Source: Roseateles sp. YR242
GTDB taxonomy: Bacteria; Pseudomonadota; Gammaproteobacteria; Burkholderiales; Burkholderiaceae_C
Assembly: GCF_900109745.1 (NCBI RefSeq)
Contig: NZ_FOAV01000017.1
Span: 1 to 64,000 of the forward strand
Direction: 5' to 3'
DNA: 64,000 bases
Both the position numbers and the translations under genes were made by a program. Every line of letters starts with the position of its first letter. The stretch's first letter is position 1. Shown here piece after piece: positions 63,692-64,000 of this stretch. Below the pieces are notes generated by a model that did not search any database, had not been told where the DNA came from, and was given only the letters and a program-made list of their open reading frames with translations.

Positions 63692-64000
63692 GTGGAATCA
63701 ACCTTGATCCTGGCCATCCGCCATGGCGAGACCGCCTGGAACCGGGAAGGCCGCCTGCAAGGGCATCTGAACCTGCCTTTGAATGAACTGGGCGAGCGGC
63801 AGGCGGAGCGCCTGGGCGAGGCACTGGCCGATGAATCGATCCAGGCCGTCTACGCCAGCGACCTGGATCGCGCCGCGACCACCGCCCGCGCGCTGGCCTT
63901 GCCCCACGGCCTGACGGTGACCACCGACGTGCGTCTGCGTGAACGCAGCTTCGGCCGCTTTGAAGGCAAGCTCTGGACGGAACTGGAGGCCGAGTCGCCC
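63692..64000 (+). CDS. Histidine phosphatase (phosphoglycerate-mutase-like), truncated by window edge
   Basis: The frame starts at GTG 63692, immediately after the DUF1840 stop, and runs off the right edge after 103 codons. LAIRHGETAWNREGRLQGHL holds the catalytic RHG histidine, and VYASDLDRAATTARAL and LRERSFGRFEG the other family motifs. Resembles GpmB/cobalamin-phosphatase-type enzymes; specificity cannot be judged from this part. Confidence 0.92.
   Translation, partial: MESTLILAIRHGETAWNREGRLQGHLNLPLNELGERQAERLGEALADESIQAVYASDLDRAATTARALALPHGLTVTTDVRLRERSFGRFEGKLWTELEAESP

Overview
The window looks like chromosome of a GC-rich betaproteobacterium of the order Burkholderiales, probably near the Roseateles/Mitsuaria/Rubrivivax group. 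The basis is high GC with strong third-position bias, the glnE / YhdP / nitrilase-type amidase block, a DUF1840 gene beside a histidine phosphatase, and a lysine-to-2-oxoglutarate operon. The genus is an inference; no rRNA is present.

Layout. 1-11 kb: a transposase tail at the left edge, then housekeeping genes (lipoprotein, amidase, YhdP on the minus strand; divergent glnE, a rhombosortase-like protease and a CPBP protease), and a PaiB-like protein. 11-20 kb: secreted and accessory genes, including a DUF4832-type lipoprotein, a candidate peptidoglycan-active protein overlapped by an exported partner, an orphan propeller sensor kinase, an isochorismatase-fold hydrolase and a second CPBP protease. 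19.7-23.6 kb: a complete minus-strand arsenic cluster, arsR-arsC-aqpS-arsH followed by a separately controlled marR-arsN unit in which ArsN2 and ArsN1 are fused. It has an aquaglyceroporin and no ArsB/Acr3 pump. Its promoter side is bordered by decayed IS110-like sequence. 24.4-30.6 kb: a TonB receptor split by a one-base frameshift, a PKD/lamin-tail lipoprotein, an S1/P1 nuclease and an unknown secreted protein, together suggesting surface nucleic-acid or phosphorus scavenging. 31-34 kb: an accessory island with a candidate membrane-active toxin and immunity pair, an IS66 relic and a DUF6161 membrane protein.

34.2-36.9 kb: a YtrA-type GntR / ABC exporter operon and two tiny membrane-protein genes. 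37-42.8 kb: a divergent Lrp-type regulator and a tightly coupled four-gene lysine catabolic operon (lysine/saccharopine dehydrogenase family, ALDH7, HglS, D-2-hydroxyglutarate dehydrogenase). A tRNA-Leu(CAG) follows. 43.2-50.2 kb: a carbohydrate locus with a LacI regulator, flavin halogenase, TonB receptor and GH1 glucosidase; two palindromic operators overlap both divergent -35 boxes. 50.2-54.4 kb: M13 metallopeptidase, EamA exporter and divergent LysR. 54.5-59.6 kb: enoyl-CoA hydratase, 3-hydroxyacyl-CoA dehydrogenase, IclR regulator and 3-oxoadipyl-CoA thiolase, a beta-oxidation-like lower pathway. 59.8-63.3 kb: an HD-GYP protein overlapped by a PAS-GGDEF-EAL protein, apparently a c-di-GMP degradation module. 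The right edge has DUF1840 and a truncated histidine phosphatase.

The most unusual features are the pump-less arsenic cluster with fused acetyltransferases and a cysteine-rich MarR regulator under its own repeated operator, the two orphan toxin/immunity-like pairs, and the TonB / lamin-tail / nuclease set.
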